A stretch of 64,000 bases of DNA, from positions 62,001-126,000 of the forward strand of contig NZ_SJSO01000002.1 in NCBI RefSeq assembly GCF_004331735.1, given 5' to 3'. Source of the stretch: Pedobacter psychrodurus. Its GTDB lineage: Bacteria > Bacteroidota > Bacteroidia > Sphingobacteriales > Sphingobacteriaceae. This document shows positions 36,187-45,693 of this stretch, in pieces. Both the position numbers and the translations under genes were made by a program. Numbering within the stretch: the first letter of the stretch is position 1; each line of letters opens with the position of its first letter. The notes beneath the pieces were generated by a model. That model saw nothing but the letters and a program-made list of their open reading frames with translations. It was not told the origin of the DNA and searched no databases.

Positions 36187-37380
36187 ATGAATACAATTGA
36201 CCAGTTTGACTTTAAAGATAAAAAAGCATTAATCAGGGTAGATTTTAATGTGCCTTTAGATGACGAATTTAAAATTACAGACGATAAAAGAATCAGGGCG
36301 GCTTTGCCAACCATTTCTAAAATCTTAAAAGATGGTGGTGCGGTTATTTTAATGTCTCACTTAGGTCGCCCGAAAGATGGCCCTACCGATAAATATTCTT
36401 TAAAACACATCTTATCTGATTTATCTGCTCTTGTTGGTGTTGAAGTTAAGTTTGCTGATGATTGTATTGGCGAAAGTGCCTTAAAACAGGCAGCTGATTT
36501 AAAATCAGGTGAAGTGTTATTGTTAGAAAACCTTCGTTTTTACAAAGAAGAAGAAAAAGGTGATGTTGCGTTTGCAGAGAAATTATCAAAATTAGGCGAT
36601 GTTTATGTAAATGATGCTTTTGGTACTGCCCACCGCGCACATGCTTCTACTTCGATTATTGCCCAATTTTTCCCAAATGCAAAATACTTCGGTTATTTAA
36701 TGGCCTCAGAAGTGGAAAATGCAGAGAAAATATTAAACCATGCAGAAAGACCATTTACTGCAATTATGGGTGGTGCTAAAGTATCTGATAAAATTCTTTT
36801 GATCGAGAAATTGTTAGATAAGGTAGATAACCTGATTATTGGTGGCGGTATGGCTTATACTTTTGCTAAAGCACAAGGTGGAGAAATCGGTACTTCATTA
36901 TTAGAGGCAGATAAACAAGCACTTTCTTTAGAACTAATCGAAAAAGCAAAAGCAAAAGGCGTAAACCTGATTTTACCTGTTGATACGGTAATTGCTGATA
37001 AATTTGCAAACGATGCCGATAAAAAAGATGTAGACTCTGGCCAGATTCCTGCAGATTGGATGGGATTGGATATCGGTCCGAAATCAGTGGCATTATTTCA
37101 GGATGTAATTAAAAATTCTAAAACCTTATTGTGGAATGGTCCGATGGGCGTTTTCGAAATGGAAAGTTTCCAGGTAGGTACCAAAGCTGTTGCAGAAGCA
37201 GTTGTGGCCGCAACTAAAGATAATGGTGCATTCTCATTAATCGGTGGCGGCGATTCGGCTGCAGCGATTGCAAAATTCGGTATGGAAAATGAAGTAAGTT
37301 ATGTTTCTACCGGTGGTGGTGCTTTACTCGAATATATGGAAGGTAAAGAATTGCCAGGTGTTAAAGCCATTAACGGATAA
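36187..37380 (+). CDS. pgk: Phosphoglycerate kinase
   Basis: 397 residues, normal length. It moves phosphate from 1,3-bisphosphoglycerate to ADP in glycolysis. [13 protein letters not shown] is the N-terminal signature with the substrate-binding Arg and Asp. MSHLGRPK and [16 protein letters not shown] continue the 3-PG site. [20 protein letters not shown] and the C-terminal [12 protein letters not shown] / [18 protein letters not shown] form the nucleotide half. It is followed within 22 bp by a strong terminator. Confidence 0.98.
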   Translation: MNTIDQFDFKDKKALIRVDFNVPLDDEFKITDDKRIRAALPTISKILKDGGAVILMSHLGRPKDGPTDKYSLKHILSDLSALVGVEVKFADDCIGESALKQAADLKSGEVLLLENLRFYKEEEKGDVAFAEKLSKLGDVYVNDAFGTAHRAHASTSIIAQFFPNAKYFGYLMASEVENAEKILNHAERPFTAIMGGAKVSDKILLIEKLLDKVDNLIIGGGMAYTFAKAQGGEIGTSLLEADKQALSLELIEKAKAKGVNLILPVDTVIADKFANDADKKDVDSGQIPADWMGLDIGPKSVALFQDVIKNSKTLLWNGPMGVFEMESFQVGTKAVAEAVVAATKDNGAFSLIGGGDSAAAIAKFGMENEVSYVSTGGGALLEYMEGKELPGVKAING

Positions 37381-37401
37381 ACGATAGGTATTGAGATAAA
37401 C

Positions 37402-37434
37402 AAGGCCCTTGCAAATCAATTTTGCAAGGGCCTT
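37402..37434. terminator. Bidirectional terminator between pgk and susD
   Basis: A perfect 14-bp stem (AAGGCCCTTGCAAA with its complement) around a 5-base loop, followed by a T-rich run on the plus strand (ATTGTTTATTATT) and preceded by TTTATC-like bases for the minus strand. It ends both convergent transcripts. Confidence 0.9.
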
Positions 37435-37455
37435 ATTGTTTATTATTATAAAATG

Positions 37456-39036
37456 TTAAAAATTACTGGTAGTGGTTGTATCCCACCATAAGCGCGATGC
37501 AATATCATCTTTACCTGAGCTTAAAAATGTCGAAGCTTCTGCAACAGCTGTAGCATTTCCGGTTCTTTCAGCAGGTACAAATACCAAGCGTTTTATCCAT
37601 TGATCGGATGTGATAATACCCCAATCTGGGCTACTGTCATTTTTAGCAACATGTGGAATTTTTGGATAACCTGTTCTTCTAAAATCAACCCAAGCCTCTA
37701 AAGTATTGGTAAAAGTGGCTAAGTATTTTTGCGTAATAATTTTTTCCAGTTTCAATTCATTTGAATCGCCTGCATTCCAGGCTACTGTAATGGTAGAGAG
37801 TGCTGTGAAATTATTTCTGCTGTCTTTTGGGTCGATATAGTTTATCGGTTTGCTTGTAGCATCAGCCAGGTAAGCATCAACACCGGCTGCTCCCCAGTCT
37901 GCAAAAGAGAGGCGCACCCCATTTTCATAATTTGTTTTAGCGTCACCTGCATTTGCCCAACCCCTTAATGCCGCTTCTGCCTTTAAGAAAGCTATTTCAG
38001 ATGCGGTGAAACCCCTTCGCTTTTGAACTGATTTGAAATCTGTACTAACAGTTGAATATGGAACTCTATCATCTTTGGCATTTATAAATGCTCCGCTGCG
38101 GATACCTTTGTATTTATATGAGGGGTGATCAGAAACCAATGATGCATCGCTCACTTCATTAAAATATTTAGCAACGCGGCCATCTTTTAAACCAACCATG
38201 AAAGATTCCATTGTTGCGCCCATACGCGTATCGTTCCAATCAAAACTAATCATTGAAACTGGCATAACATTACCATTTAAAGGCACAAGAAAATTTTCTG
38301 CATTAGTGCTAATCAATCCAGCTGCATCTGCTAAAGCTTTTTCACCCTGTGTTTTGGCGAGTGTAGGACTAACCTTAACCAAACGCATGGCCAATCGAAA
38401 ACGTACTGAATTAAGCAATTTTAACCATGAAGCAATGTCGCCTTTATAGCTAGGATCGAATTTGGTAAAGCCAATGTAAGTGGTGTTGGCTTTGAAGTTG
38501 GCTTCAATCTGATCTAACTGCGTAAACAGATTATTATATAAATCAGACTCTTTATCGTATTTAATTGCACCCAAACCTGAAGTTCCATAGTTAGAATAAA
38601 TTACTGGCCCATGTATAGCTGTTAATTTAGATATCGCCAGTATCCTCACCAATTTAGCCCAATCGCCAAACAATGGTAGTTTTTTTTCTACAGCAAGCTC
38701 TATCACCTGTTTTGATGGAGACATTACGCTACCGTATATCCGGTTCCAGTAGGCATCAATCCAACGCAGGTAATAGGTAGTATTGTTTACATTCCCAACA
38801 TAAGGAGTTGGCGCCCCCATATAACCCATCCAGTTATCATAACATAAATCTTCTTCAATTTGATGCCCCATTAGGTTAAATAACATTACGGAGAAAGAAG
38901 AACCCACTAAATTAAAATCCTGCTCTAATAATTTATCTGTTATCTGATTGGGATTTGTATTTATCTCTTCGAAATTCTTGGTGCAGGAGTTGAATAAAAT
39001 CAAGGCAAGCACCATTAAACATAATTTTTTCATCAC
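37456..39036 (-). CDS. SusD/RagB-like nutrient-binding outer-membrane lipoprotein
   Basis: 526 residues. Signal peptide with lipobox FNSC (MMKKLCLMVLALILFNSC), then FEEINTNPNQI, the usual start of the SusD-like_2 group. Later LKLLNSVRFRLAMRL and FLKAEAALRGW are TPR-type helices of the fold. It caps its SusC partner and binds the ligand at the cell surface. It lies 9 bp after susC and ends at the shared terminator. No hydrolase or sensor is in this transcript, so the ligand cannot be deduced. Confidence 0.95.
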   Translation of the reverse strand: MMKKLCLMVLALILFNSCTKNFEEINTNPNQITDKLLEQDFNLVGSSFSVMLFNLMGHQIEEDLCYDNWMGYMGAPTPYVGNVNNTTYYLRWIDAYWNRIYGSVMSPSKQVIELAVEKKLPLFGDWAKLVRILAISKLTAIHGPVIYSNYGTSGLGAIKYDKESDLYNNLFTQLDQIEANFKANTTYIGFTKFDPSYKGDIASWLKLLNSVRFRLAMRLVKVSPTLAKTQGEKALADAAGLISTNAENFLVPLNGNVMPVSMISFDWNDTRMGATMESFMVGLKDGRVAKYFNEVSDASLVSDHPSYKYKGIRSGAFINAKDDRVPYSTVSTDFKSVQKRRGFTASEIAFLKAEAALRGWANAGDAKTNYENGVRLSFADWGAAGVDAYLADATSKPINYIDPKDSRNNFTALSTITVAWNAGDSNELKLEKIITQKYLATFTNTLEAWVDFRRTGYPKIPHVAKNDSSPDWGIITSDQWIKRLVFVPAERTGNATAVAEASTFLSSGKDDIASRLWWDTTTTSNF

Positions 39037-39045
39037 TTTAATATA

Positions 39046-42000
39046 TTAAAAGTTCAACTTAAGATTAAAACCGTAAGAACGTGTAGCAGGAACTGCAAAC
39101 ACGTCATTTGCCTGATTACTATTGCTGGTACTCATTGCTTGTTCAGGATCAAATGGAGCTTTTTTGTAGAAGAAGAACAAGTTACGGCCAATTAACGAAA
39201 CAGATGCCGATTTAATAGCCGAGCCTTTAATAGGTATATTGTAGGCTAATGATACCTGGGCTAAACGAACATTAGTACGCGAGAATACGTATGGTTCCAT
39301 AATTCCATTTCTGTCACCTATTACATTATAGTACACTTCTGGATCAATTGATGTAACTGGCGTATTATCTTTAATGGCATTAATTGGCATAGTTGCACCA
39401 GCATCTCGAATATCACCTGTTCTTTTACTTACACCGTACGAATCTAAGAAAGCCTCGGTTTTAGAAAAGGCAACACCACCAAACTTAGCCGATACCAGCG
39501 CACTTAAACTCAGGTTTTTATATGTAAAGGTGTTATTCCAACCAGTTATCAAATCCGGGTTTAAATTTCCTACATATTCTTGCTTAGCTGTTCTAGTAGG
39601 CTTTCCATCAGCATCCAATATGATTTGGCCAGCTGCATTACGCGCAAGCTTAAAAATATACAAATCGTTAAAAGAACCTCCGGATTTAATTATTGAATTA
39701 AATCCTTCGTCGTTGCTACCTACTTGGTATTCAGGGTTTTCGGCGATAAGCTCTACAATTTTATTTCTGTTCTGCGATAAATTAAGTGTTGAGTTCCATT
39801 TAAAATCATCATTTTTTATAGGGTCTCCACCAAATGTTAACTCAAAACCTTGGTTCGTTACTTTACCCGCATTTACATAATAAAAAGTATAACCAGAGCC
39901 CGAAGGAGCTGTTAGCGATAAAAATTGATTCGTACTTGTATTTTTATAATAAGTAAAATCAAGGCTTAACCTATCGTTTAAAAAACGACCTTCTAAACCA
40001 ATCTCATTACTAATTATCTTTTCGGGCACTAATGTTGCAAATGGTGTTTGTGTATTTCTGTTAATACCACCTATGCCATCTGGACCACCTGCACCACCTA
40101 TGGTGTTACCAGGATTTACAATATTATAAGGCACCTCGTTACCTACCTGCGATGTAGATGCTCTTAATTTTAAGAAATTGATTTCCTTGGGCAAGCTTAC
40201 CATTTGGCTAATTATTGCCGATAAACCGGCTGAATAGTAAAAATAGGAATCATTGCCAGTAGTAGCTAGTGTAGATGCATAATCGTTACGGCCAGCCAAA
40301 TCTAGATAGAGCATGTCTTTAAACCCTAAAGAGGCATTGGCAAATAAACCTTGTTTCTGAACTCTACTGTAGGTTTGGTTAATAACCAAATTATATGGCA
40401 GGTTTGCAAAGCTGAAAAAGTTTGGGTACTGAAGCGGCACTGTTCCATTTCCAAAAATCATCCCATCATTAAAGGTGTAATCCTGAATACTTGTTCCCAA
40501 TACACTGTTCAAACTGAATTTACCAAAAGTGTTATCATAGCTTAAAATGGCATCACCATATAAGGCCTTGTCATTATATTTGGCGTAATTCCAAGTCCCA
40601 TTGGAGCTTACGCTTACCGAGTTTCCACCTGCAGCATAACGATAATCTAATAGTCTGTCATTATAATCAATGTTCCCACGTACATCAAACTTAAAATGCG
40701 GTAAAAATGCATAAGATGCTTTTGCCGTAGCAATTACCCTATTACTGGTCGAAAGTTTTGGGTCGTTATACAATTCCCAATAAGGGTTGTTTTGTTTTTC
40801 TTCGCTAGAATACCAGTTTTGTTTAAACAGGTTTCGAGTGGCATCAAAAATTTGATAATTGTTTTTGTAATCATCAAAATTTCTTTCCCGAGCAAATAGA
40901 TATAATCCTGTAATTGGGTTATTATAATATCCAGCCCCAGGGCGGTTCTTAGACTTTTCGTAAGAAAATCTTACATTTCCACTTAGTGTAAGTTTGTCAT
41001 CAAATAATTTTGTTTCCTGACTTAGCGTAACATTATGTTTGTTGTAAGTGCTGGTTGGTACAATGCCTGATGCATAATTGTTACCATATGAAAAGTAAGT
41101 GGTTGTTCTTTCATTCCCACCAGATACTGATACTGAATTAATGGTATTTACGCCGGTCTGAAAAAAATCATCGATGTAATTGCTCTGGTAATTTCCTTTC
41201 GTTTTAGACCAACTTCTATCATTTCCGCCCACTGCACCATAATTGAACTGAAATTCTGGTAACGTAGCAGCACTGCTGAAATTGGTTATAGAATTTAAAG
41301 CGATAGCAATCTTGCCTGCCTGACCTTTCTTGGTGTTAATTAAAATTACACCATTTGCACCCTGGCTACCATATAAAATAGCGCCGTTTGCACCCCTTAA
41401 GATCGTAACTGATTCAAAATCATCTTGGTTTAATGCAGAAAGACCATCACCACCATCTGTGCCTCCATAAGACCCCGGCTGCCCACCTTTGTTATTTACT
41501 ACCGGAACCCCGTCAATTACGAAAAGTGCTTCGCTATTTCCTGTAATTGATTTTGAGCCCCTTAATACCGTTTTTGTTGAACCACCAACACCTGAATTAC
41601 TGATTCCCACATCAACACCGGCAACCTTACCGCTCATAGCCTCCATGAAATTGGGGCTACCAGCCTTTGTAAGTTCTGTGCCTGCGAGCTGCTGTGCAGC
41701 AAAGGTTAGTGCCCTTTTTTCTCGTTTTACACCTAAAGCGGTAACAACTACTTCTGATAGATTTGCATTACTGGAAGGCATTAGCTTTATGGTTACGTTG
41801 GTTAGGTTGCTAATATTTACTTCCTGAGCATCCATGCCGATATAAGAGACCACCAATATTGTGGCGTTATCAGGAACGTTTAACACAAACTTTCCATCAC
41901 TTCCGGTAACTGTTTTAGCGCTCGTTCCCTTAGCAACAACAGTTGCGCCGGGAAGTGGAAGTCCGGTTTCATCGGTCACTAGTCCATTGATGGTTTTGGC

Positions 42001-42207
42001 CAGTCGCTCGTTGACAATGTTTGAATGGTTTACCGTCATGGACGAAGCTGAGATAGTACTTTTGTTTTCAATACTTTCTGCCCTGGCGGTAGTTTGTAGC
42101 CCGAGCCCGGCAACAGCTAGGAGTACCATGTTCCGCAGGCCTTTGGTTGTGCCAGAAAATTTTAATTCTAGGGCACTAATGGCGGAATAAATTTTCCTCA
42201 TTTTCAT
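39046..42207 (-). CDS. SusC/RagA-like TonB-dependent outer-membrane transporter
   Basis: 1053 residues. A long signal region is followed by a carboxypeptidase-regulatory-like domain (INGLVTDETGLPLPGATV, about 74-150). A plug with the SusC signature (GSKSITGNSEALFVIDGVPV, SVTILRGANGAILYGSQGANGVILI) and a C-terminal beta barrel ending in NFLKLNF-type aromatic residues come next. There is no STN domain, so no sigma/anti-sigma signalling is expected. With SusD it imports an oligosaccharide or similar nutrient. A LacI-type palindrome lies 105 bp before its start. Confidence 0.96.
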   Translation of the reverse strand: MKMRKIYSAISALELKFSGTTKGLRNMVLLAVAGLGLQTTARAESIENKSTISASSMTVNHSNIVNERLAKTINGLVTDETGLPLPGATVVAKGTSAKTVTGSDGKFVLNVPDNATILVVSYIGMDAQEVNISNLTNVTIKLMPSSNANLSEVVVTALGVKREKRALTFAAQQLAGTELTKAGSPNFMEAMSGKVAGVDVGISNSGVGGSTKTVLRGSKSITGNSEALFVIDGVPVVNNKGGQPGSYGGTDGGDGLSALNQDDFESVTILRGANGAILYGSQGANGVILINTKKGQAGKIAIALNSITNFSSAATLPEFQFNYGAVGGNDRSWSKTKGNYQSNYIDDFFQTGVNTINSVSVSGGNERTTTYFSYGNNYASGIVPTSTYNKHNVTLSQETKLFDDKLTLSGNVRFSYEKSKNRPGAGYYNNPITGLYLFARERNFDDYKNNYQIFDATRNLFKQNWYSSEEKQNNPYWELYNDPKLSTSNRVIATAKASYAFLPHFKFDVRGNIDYNDRLLDYRYAAGGNSVSVSSNGTWNYAKYNDKALYGDAILSYDNTFGKFSLNSVLGTSIQDYTFNDGMIFGNGTVPLQYPNFFSFANLPYNLVINQTYSRVQKQGLFANASLGFKDMLYLDLAGRNDYASTLATTGNDSYFYYSAGLSAIISQMVSLPKEINFLKLRASTSQVGNEVPYNIVNPGNTIGGAGGPDGIGGINRNTQTPFATLVPEKIISNEIGLEGRFLNDRLSLDFTYYKNTSTNQFLSLTAPSGSGYTFYYVNAGKVTNQGFELTFGGDPIKNDDFKWNSTLNLSQNRNKIVELIAENPEYQVGSNDEGFNSIIKSGGSFNDLYIFKLARNAAGQIILDADGKPTRTAKQEYVGNLNPDLITGWNNTFTYKNLSLSALVSAKFGGVAFSKTEAFLDSYGVSKRTGDIRDAGATMPINAIKDNTPVTSIDPEVYYNVIGDRNGIMEPYVFSRTNVRLAQVSLAYNIPIKGSAIKSASVSLIGRNLFFFYKKAPFDPEQAMSTSNSNQANDVFAVPATRSYGFNLKLNF

Positions 42208-42311
42208 ACATTTTGTTGGTTTAGTTTAGTATAATAATATCCCCATCAAATATTGGTGCTTGCCAGACAGGCATTTAACTAAATGACTCTTTTACACTTC
42301 ACGAAAAAGAC

Positions 42312-42325
42312 GTAAAACGTTTTAC
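42312..42325. promoter_or_regulatory. LacI-family-type operator between susC and the DUF1080 gene
   Basis: GTAAAACGTTTTAC is a perfect 14-bp palindrome with the central CG typical of LacI/GalR operators. It lies in the 488-bp divergent spacer (42208-42695), about 105 bp before susC and 370 bp before the DUF1080 gene. No regulator gene lies nearby. The rest of the spacer shows no gene and no clear TAnnTTTG element. Confidence 0.6.
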
Positions 42326-42695
42326 ACATCCATTAAAGAAATAATGATGATCGTATGATGGGTAAGTTTAGTTTTAGTCTTTAATTAAGGGTGCTCAAGG
42401 GTTAAAGTTTATAGTTGTTTGCTGTTTGGTGCTTACATCGATATTTAATTTGGCAGGTGTAATTTAGTAAAAATCTTGATACATTAAAATATGTCAGAAA
42501 AAATAATTTAAAAACTCAGCCTGTCTCAATTTATCAAGCACCGTTTAAATTATATAGTGATGCACTGAATACCCCTGCATAACGGATATTTGCGGGTAAA
42601 AGAAATAAATTTTACCTTACTAAAATTATCTTAATGCCGAACTGATAGCAGTGTTACATACAAAACAAGAACTGCTTAATAAATGAATTACACTT

Positions 42696-43670
42696 ATGAG
42701 AAAAAAAATCTGTTTGCTTGGTTTAGGTTGTCTGTTAATTGCAGGTTCACCTGGAACAACATTTGCTTCAAAACCAACTATTGCTGATCACATTAAATTT
42801 GCTGTCGAGCCTGCAGCACTAATCGGCCGATGGGACATTACAGTTGATGTAAATGGAAAACCGGCACCTGCCTGGCTGGAAGTAAAACTATCAGGTTATA
42901 AAACTTTAGTGGGTTATTTTGTATCTACAGCTGGTAGTGCGCGTCCGGTATCGGAAGTGAAGTTTGACAATGGAAAGTTTAGGTTCGAAATGCCACCACA
43001 ATGGGAAAGCGGTACAGCAAATTTGATTATCGATGGCACTGTAACCGATGGTGAAATCCAAGGGACAATGACTGATTGCAATGGTAAACAATATAGCTGG
43101 AAAGGTGTAAAAGCACCTTATCTGAAAAGAACTGTTGCACCAGCATGGGGTAAACCGATCAATTTGTTCAATGGCAAAGATCTGTCAGGCTGGAAAGCCA
43201 GTGGACAAAACCAATGGATCGTGAAAAATGGTATTTTAACCAGTCCAAAAGCAGGTTCAAATCTCTTTACCGAACAAAAGTATAATGATTTTAAACTCCA
43301 TGTAGAATTCAAATACGCCAAAGGAGGAAACAGTGGGGTATACTTAAGAGGCCGTTACGAGGTACAGATTGAAGATAGCAAAAAAGATGCGCATCCTAAC
43401 AGCGTACTCTTCGGCGGTATTTATGGGTTTTTAACTGCCAATGAAATGGTTACGCTCGGCCCCGATGAATGGCAGCGTTACGATATTACCCTTGTTGGCC
43501 GTTTGGTAACGGTGGTAGCTAATGGCAAAACCATCATCAGTAACCAGGAAATCCCAGGCATTACCGGAGGCGCATTGGATAGTAATGAGGGGGAGCCTGG
43601 GCCTATTTACCTTCAGGGAGACCACGAACCGATTGAATACCGGAAAATTGTAATTACACCAGCAAAATAA
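42696..43670 (+). CDS. Secreted DUF1080 protein (3-keto-disaccharide hydrolase-like)
   Basis: 324 residues with a signal peptide (about 1-24). Residues 37-140 form a small beta domain (LIGRWDITVDVNGKPAPAWLEV). The DUF1080 lectin-like jelly roll starts at NLFNGKDLSGWKASG and contains FKYAKGGNSGVYLRGRYEVQIED and EWQRYDITLVG. Members of this family cleave 3-keto-disaccharides in the periplasm. Divergence from susCD across a LacI-type site suggests joint use of a sugar. The last 90 bases reappear, nearly unchanged, at 50.65 kb. Confidence 0.88.
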   Translation: MRKKICLLGLGCLLIAGSPGTTFASKPTIADHIKFAVEPAALIGRWDITVDVNGKPAPAWLEVKLSGYKTLVGYFVSTAGSARPVSEVKFDNGKFRFEMPPQWESGTANLIIDGTVTDGEIQGTMTDCNGKQYSWKGVKAPYLKRTVAPAWGKPINLFNGKDLSGWKASGQNQWIVKNGILTSPKAGSNLFTEQKYNDFKLHVEFKYAKGGNSGVYLRGRYEVQIEDSKKDAHPNSVLFGGIYGFLTANEMVTLGPDEWQRYDITLVGRLVTVVANGKTIISNQEIPGITGGALDSNEGEPGPIYLQGDHEPIEYRKIVITPAK

Positions 43671-43686
43671 TGATCAAAATTTCGTA

Positions 43687-43710
43687 ATGTCAGATGATAT
43701 CATCTGACAT
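43687..43710. other. 24-bp perfect palindrome after the DUF1080 gene
   Basis: Both halves read ATGTCAGATGAT. The core CAGATGATATCATCTG forms a stem with no T-run after it, so it may be a hairpin terminator or a protein-binding site. A related inverted repeat with the same TCAGATG/CATCTGA arms lies at 50.84 kb after the second DUF1080 3' end. The 200-bp gap to the next gene holds nothing else I recognise. Confidence 0.6.
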
Positions 43711-43870
43711 CATTAACATTCAATTACTGCGTAATAAATTACTTGATCAAGTTTTATTGTTAAATCCAAATAATAAAAGTATCAATACACGCAAACGCGC
43801 ATTTTGTGCATTATCATGTGTATTTTTCAACTGAAAATAACCTTATCTATAGTGCTAAACCCTTAGCAAA

Positions 43871-44395
43871 ATGTATAAAAAGAAAATTTTATTGATTATA
43901 GCTGTTCTTGTTCTAATCACTTCTCTTCTCAATATAAAAGATTTTTATACGAAAATAACCATTCCTGTAGAAGGCACTAAACCCATAATAAACTGGGATG
44001 AGAAAAGTTTTTGGTATTACCCTTGGGGCGAATCAGATATCCACAGGGGCATAGATATTTTCGGGGATTTAGACGCACCAATTTTAAGCCCTGTTAAAGG
44101 TATTGTTATAAAAAGTGGGACTAGCGCCAATGGTGGTAATTACATTTATATTCTTTCATCTGATCTTAAAACCTACTATTTTGCTCATTTAAATAAACGA
44201 ATGGTTAAAACCTTTTCTTTAGTTGATACAAAAGATATAATTGGTTTAATGGGCGACACTGGGAATGCAAAGTTTAGCCAGTTTCATTTACATTTTTCTA
44301 TTTTTTCGATCGTACCGATCATTCGTTTTTATGATTGCAAATCAATAAAAGGATGGCAAAAGATGTTCTATCTTAATCCAGAAAGTTATTTTTAA
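43871..44395 (+). CDS. M23 family metallopeptidase, membrane-anchored
   Basis: 174 residues. One N-terminal membrane segment (about 5-22) places the domain outside the cytoplasm. DIHRGIDIFG (His and Asp zinc ligands, about 56-65) and QFHLHFSI (HxH) are the LytM/M23 zinc site; LGDTGNA-like MGDTGNAK precedes it. Active members cut peptidoglycan cross-links. This one is short and lacks LysM or coiled-coil parts. It opens the accessory island, 24 bp before the O-antigen-ligase-like gene. Confidence 0.88.
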   Translation: MYKKKILLIIAVLVLITSLLNIKDFYTKITIPVEGTKPIINWDEKSFWYYPWGESDIHRGIDIFGDLDAPILSPVKGIVIKSGTSANGGNYIYILSSDLKTYYFAHLNKRMVKTFSLVDTKDIIGLMGDTGNAKFSQFHLHFSIFSIVPIIRFYDCKSIKGWQKMFYLNPESYF

Positions 44396-44419
44396 TAGAT
44401 AAAAATTATAAATATTGAG

Positions 44420-45682
44420 ATGATGCGCCGAAAAGCTAAAGATGTATTCATAAATCTTTCAAAATATACTGTTTTCTTTTTCGGAATCATTATTTCAGTT
44501 TACTTTGAGAGCAGAGCATTTGCAGTAGGCTTCATATTATCGTTTATCGTTACATTGTTTTTGTATGGAAAAATTAAAGCTAAAAAATGGAACCTAATAC
44601 TGGTTGCACTTGCAGGAAGCTTTGTATTGCTGTGTGCTATATTTTTCGTTAAAACAGATTCGTCCTTGGGCAGAATCTTTATTTATAAAATTTCATCCCA
44701 GATCTATAAGCATAACTGGCTTAAGGGTATAGGCATCGGTAAATTTAAAACAGTTTACATGCATTACCAGGCAGATTACTTTAAAAAGGGAAAGTTTACA
44801 GAGACCGAATTACTGCTGGCTGATAATACTTATTTCGCTTTTAACGATTATTATCAGTTTATTATTGAAACAGGCATTGTGGGAATATTTCTGCTGAGCA
44901 TTTTTTTTCTGCTAATTTTCTTGTTGATAAGAAGAGCTATTTTCAGCGACAGAGAATCAGTCATTTTACTTAATGCCATTGGTATATTCATCGCCATATG
45001 CTTTGCTGCATGTTTTACCTATGTATTTAATAAATTGGAATTTCAATTTGTTTTTGTACTTTGCATTACAATATTAAGCAGAAGCTTTTTTAAACGAGCG
45101 AATGCTTTCTTTGTAAAAGCCATCCCACTTATTGGTACTATTGTAATTTTCATTTTGGCAGCCAATACTTACAATTTTGATTTACGGAATTATTATGCCT
45201 TACTAAGCTTAAAAAAAGTAAGACAATTAGAGCAGGCAGGCTATCGATATGAAGCACGCAAATTATTATTAGATAATGAAAAGCATTTTTACAACGATGA
45301 CGAATACCTGGAATTAAAATCTTATTTATTAGCCAACAATATGGAACTTGATAAAGCGGAGGTGGCGACCAAACTGTTGATAAAGCATAAGCCGAGCAGC
45401 ATGGCGTATGCGCGTTTGGCTTATATATATAAACAGATGAATAAAAATGATTTAGCAGAACAATTTTATTTAAAAGCGATAAATATGGTTCCAAACCGAT
45501 TTGGAGTCCGTTATTCATTATTCCTGTTTTACAGAAGTATCGGCAAAGAAGATAAATCTCTAAAGTGCGCCAATGAAATATTAAAACTGCCAGTTAAAAT
45601 ACCTTCATTAACAATAGATCAGATTAAATTAAACTTAATTAAATATAAAAACGAAGAAGATAAAATAAAGACAATTAACTAA
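44420..45682 (+). CDS. O-antigen ligase/Wzy-like C-terminal half with TPR domain; N-terminus missing
   Basis: 420 residues. It begins almost directly with the membrane strand that carries ESRAFAVGFIL, the SRA motif normally found about halfway through O-antigen-ligase family proteins. SSLGRIFIYKISSQIYKHNWLKGIGIGKF and the NTYFAFNDYYQFIIETGIVG loop (with the conserved aromatic and Glu) follow. The last 140 residues are TPR-like. Usual members have five or six more helices in front. I infer a truncated or minimal ligase; activity is doubtful. Confidence 0.7.
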   Translation: MMRRKAKDVFINLSKYTVFFFGIIISVYFESRAFAVGFILSFIVTLFLYGKIKAKKWNLILVALAGSFVLLCAIFFVKTDSSLGRIFIYKISSQIYKHNWLKGIGIGKFKTVYMHYQADYFKKGKFTETELLLADNTYFAFNDYYQFIIETGIVGIFLLSIFFLLIFLLIRRAIFSDRESVILLNAIGIFIAICFAACFTYVFNKLEFQFVFVLCITILSRSFFKRANAFFVKAIPLIGTIVIFILAANTYNFDLRNYYALLSLKKVRQLEQAGYRYEARKLLLDNEKHFYNDDEYLELKSYLLANNMELDKAEVATKLLIKHKPSSMAYARLAYIYKQMNKNDLAEQFYLKAINMVPNRFGVRYSLFLFYRSIGKEDKSLKCANEILKLPVKIPSLTIDQIKLNLIKYKNEEDKIKTIN

Positions 45683-45693
45683 ACTAACCTCCT

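Noticed and set aside
39374..42190. Several plus-strand frames across susC
   Set aside because: Antisense shadows of a well-supported TonB-dependent transporter.
44420..45682. Exosortase for the small secreted proteins
   Set aside because: The motifs are those of the O-antigen-ligase family with TPR; no Cys-Arg-His exosortase pattern, and it is 20 kb away.
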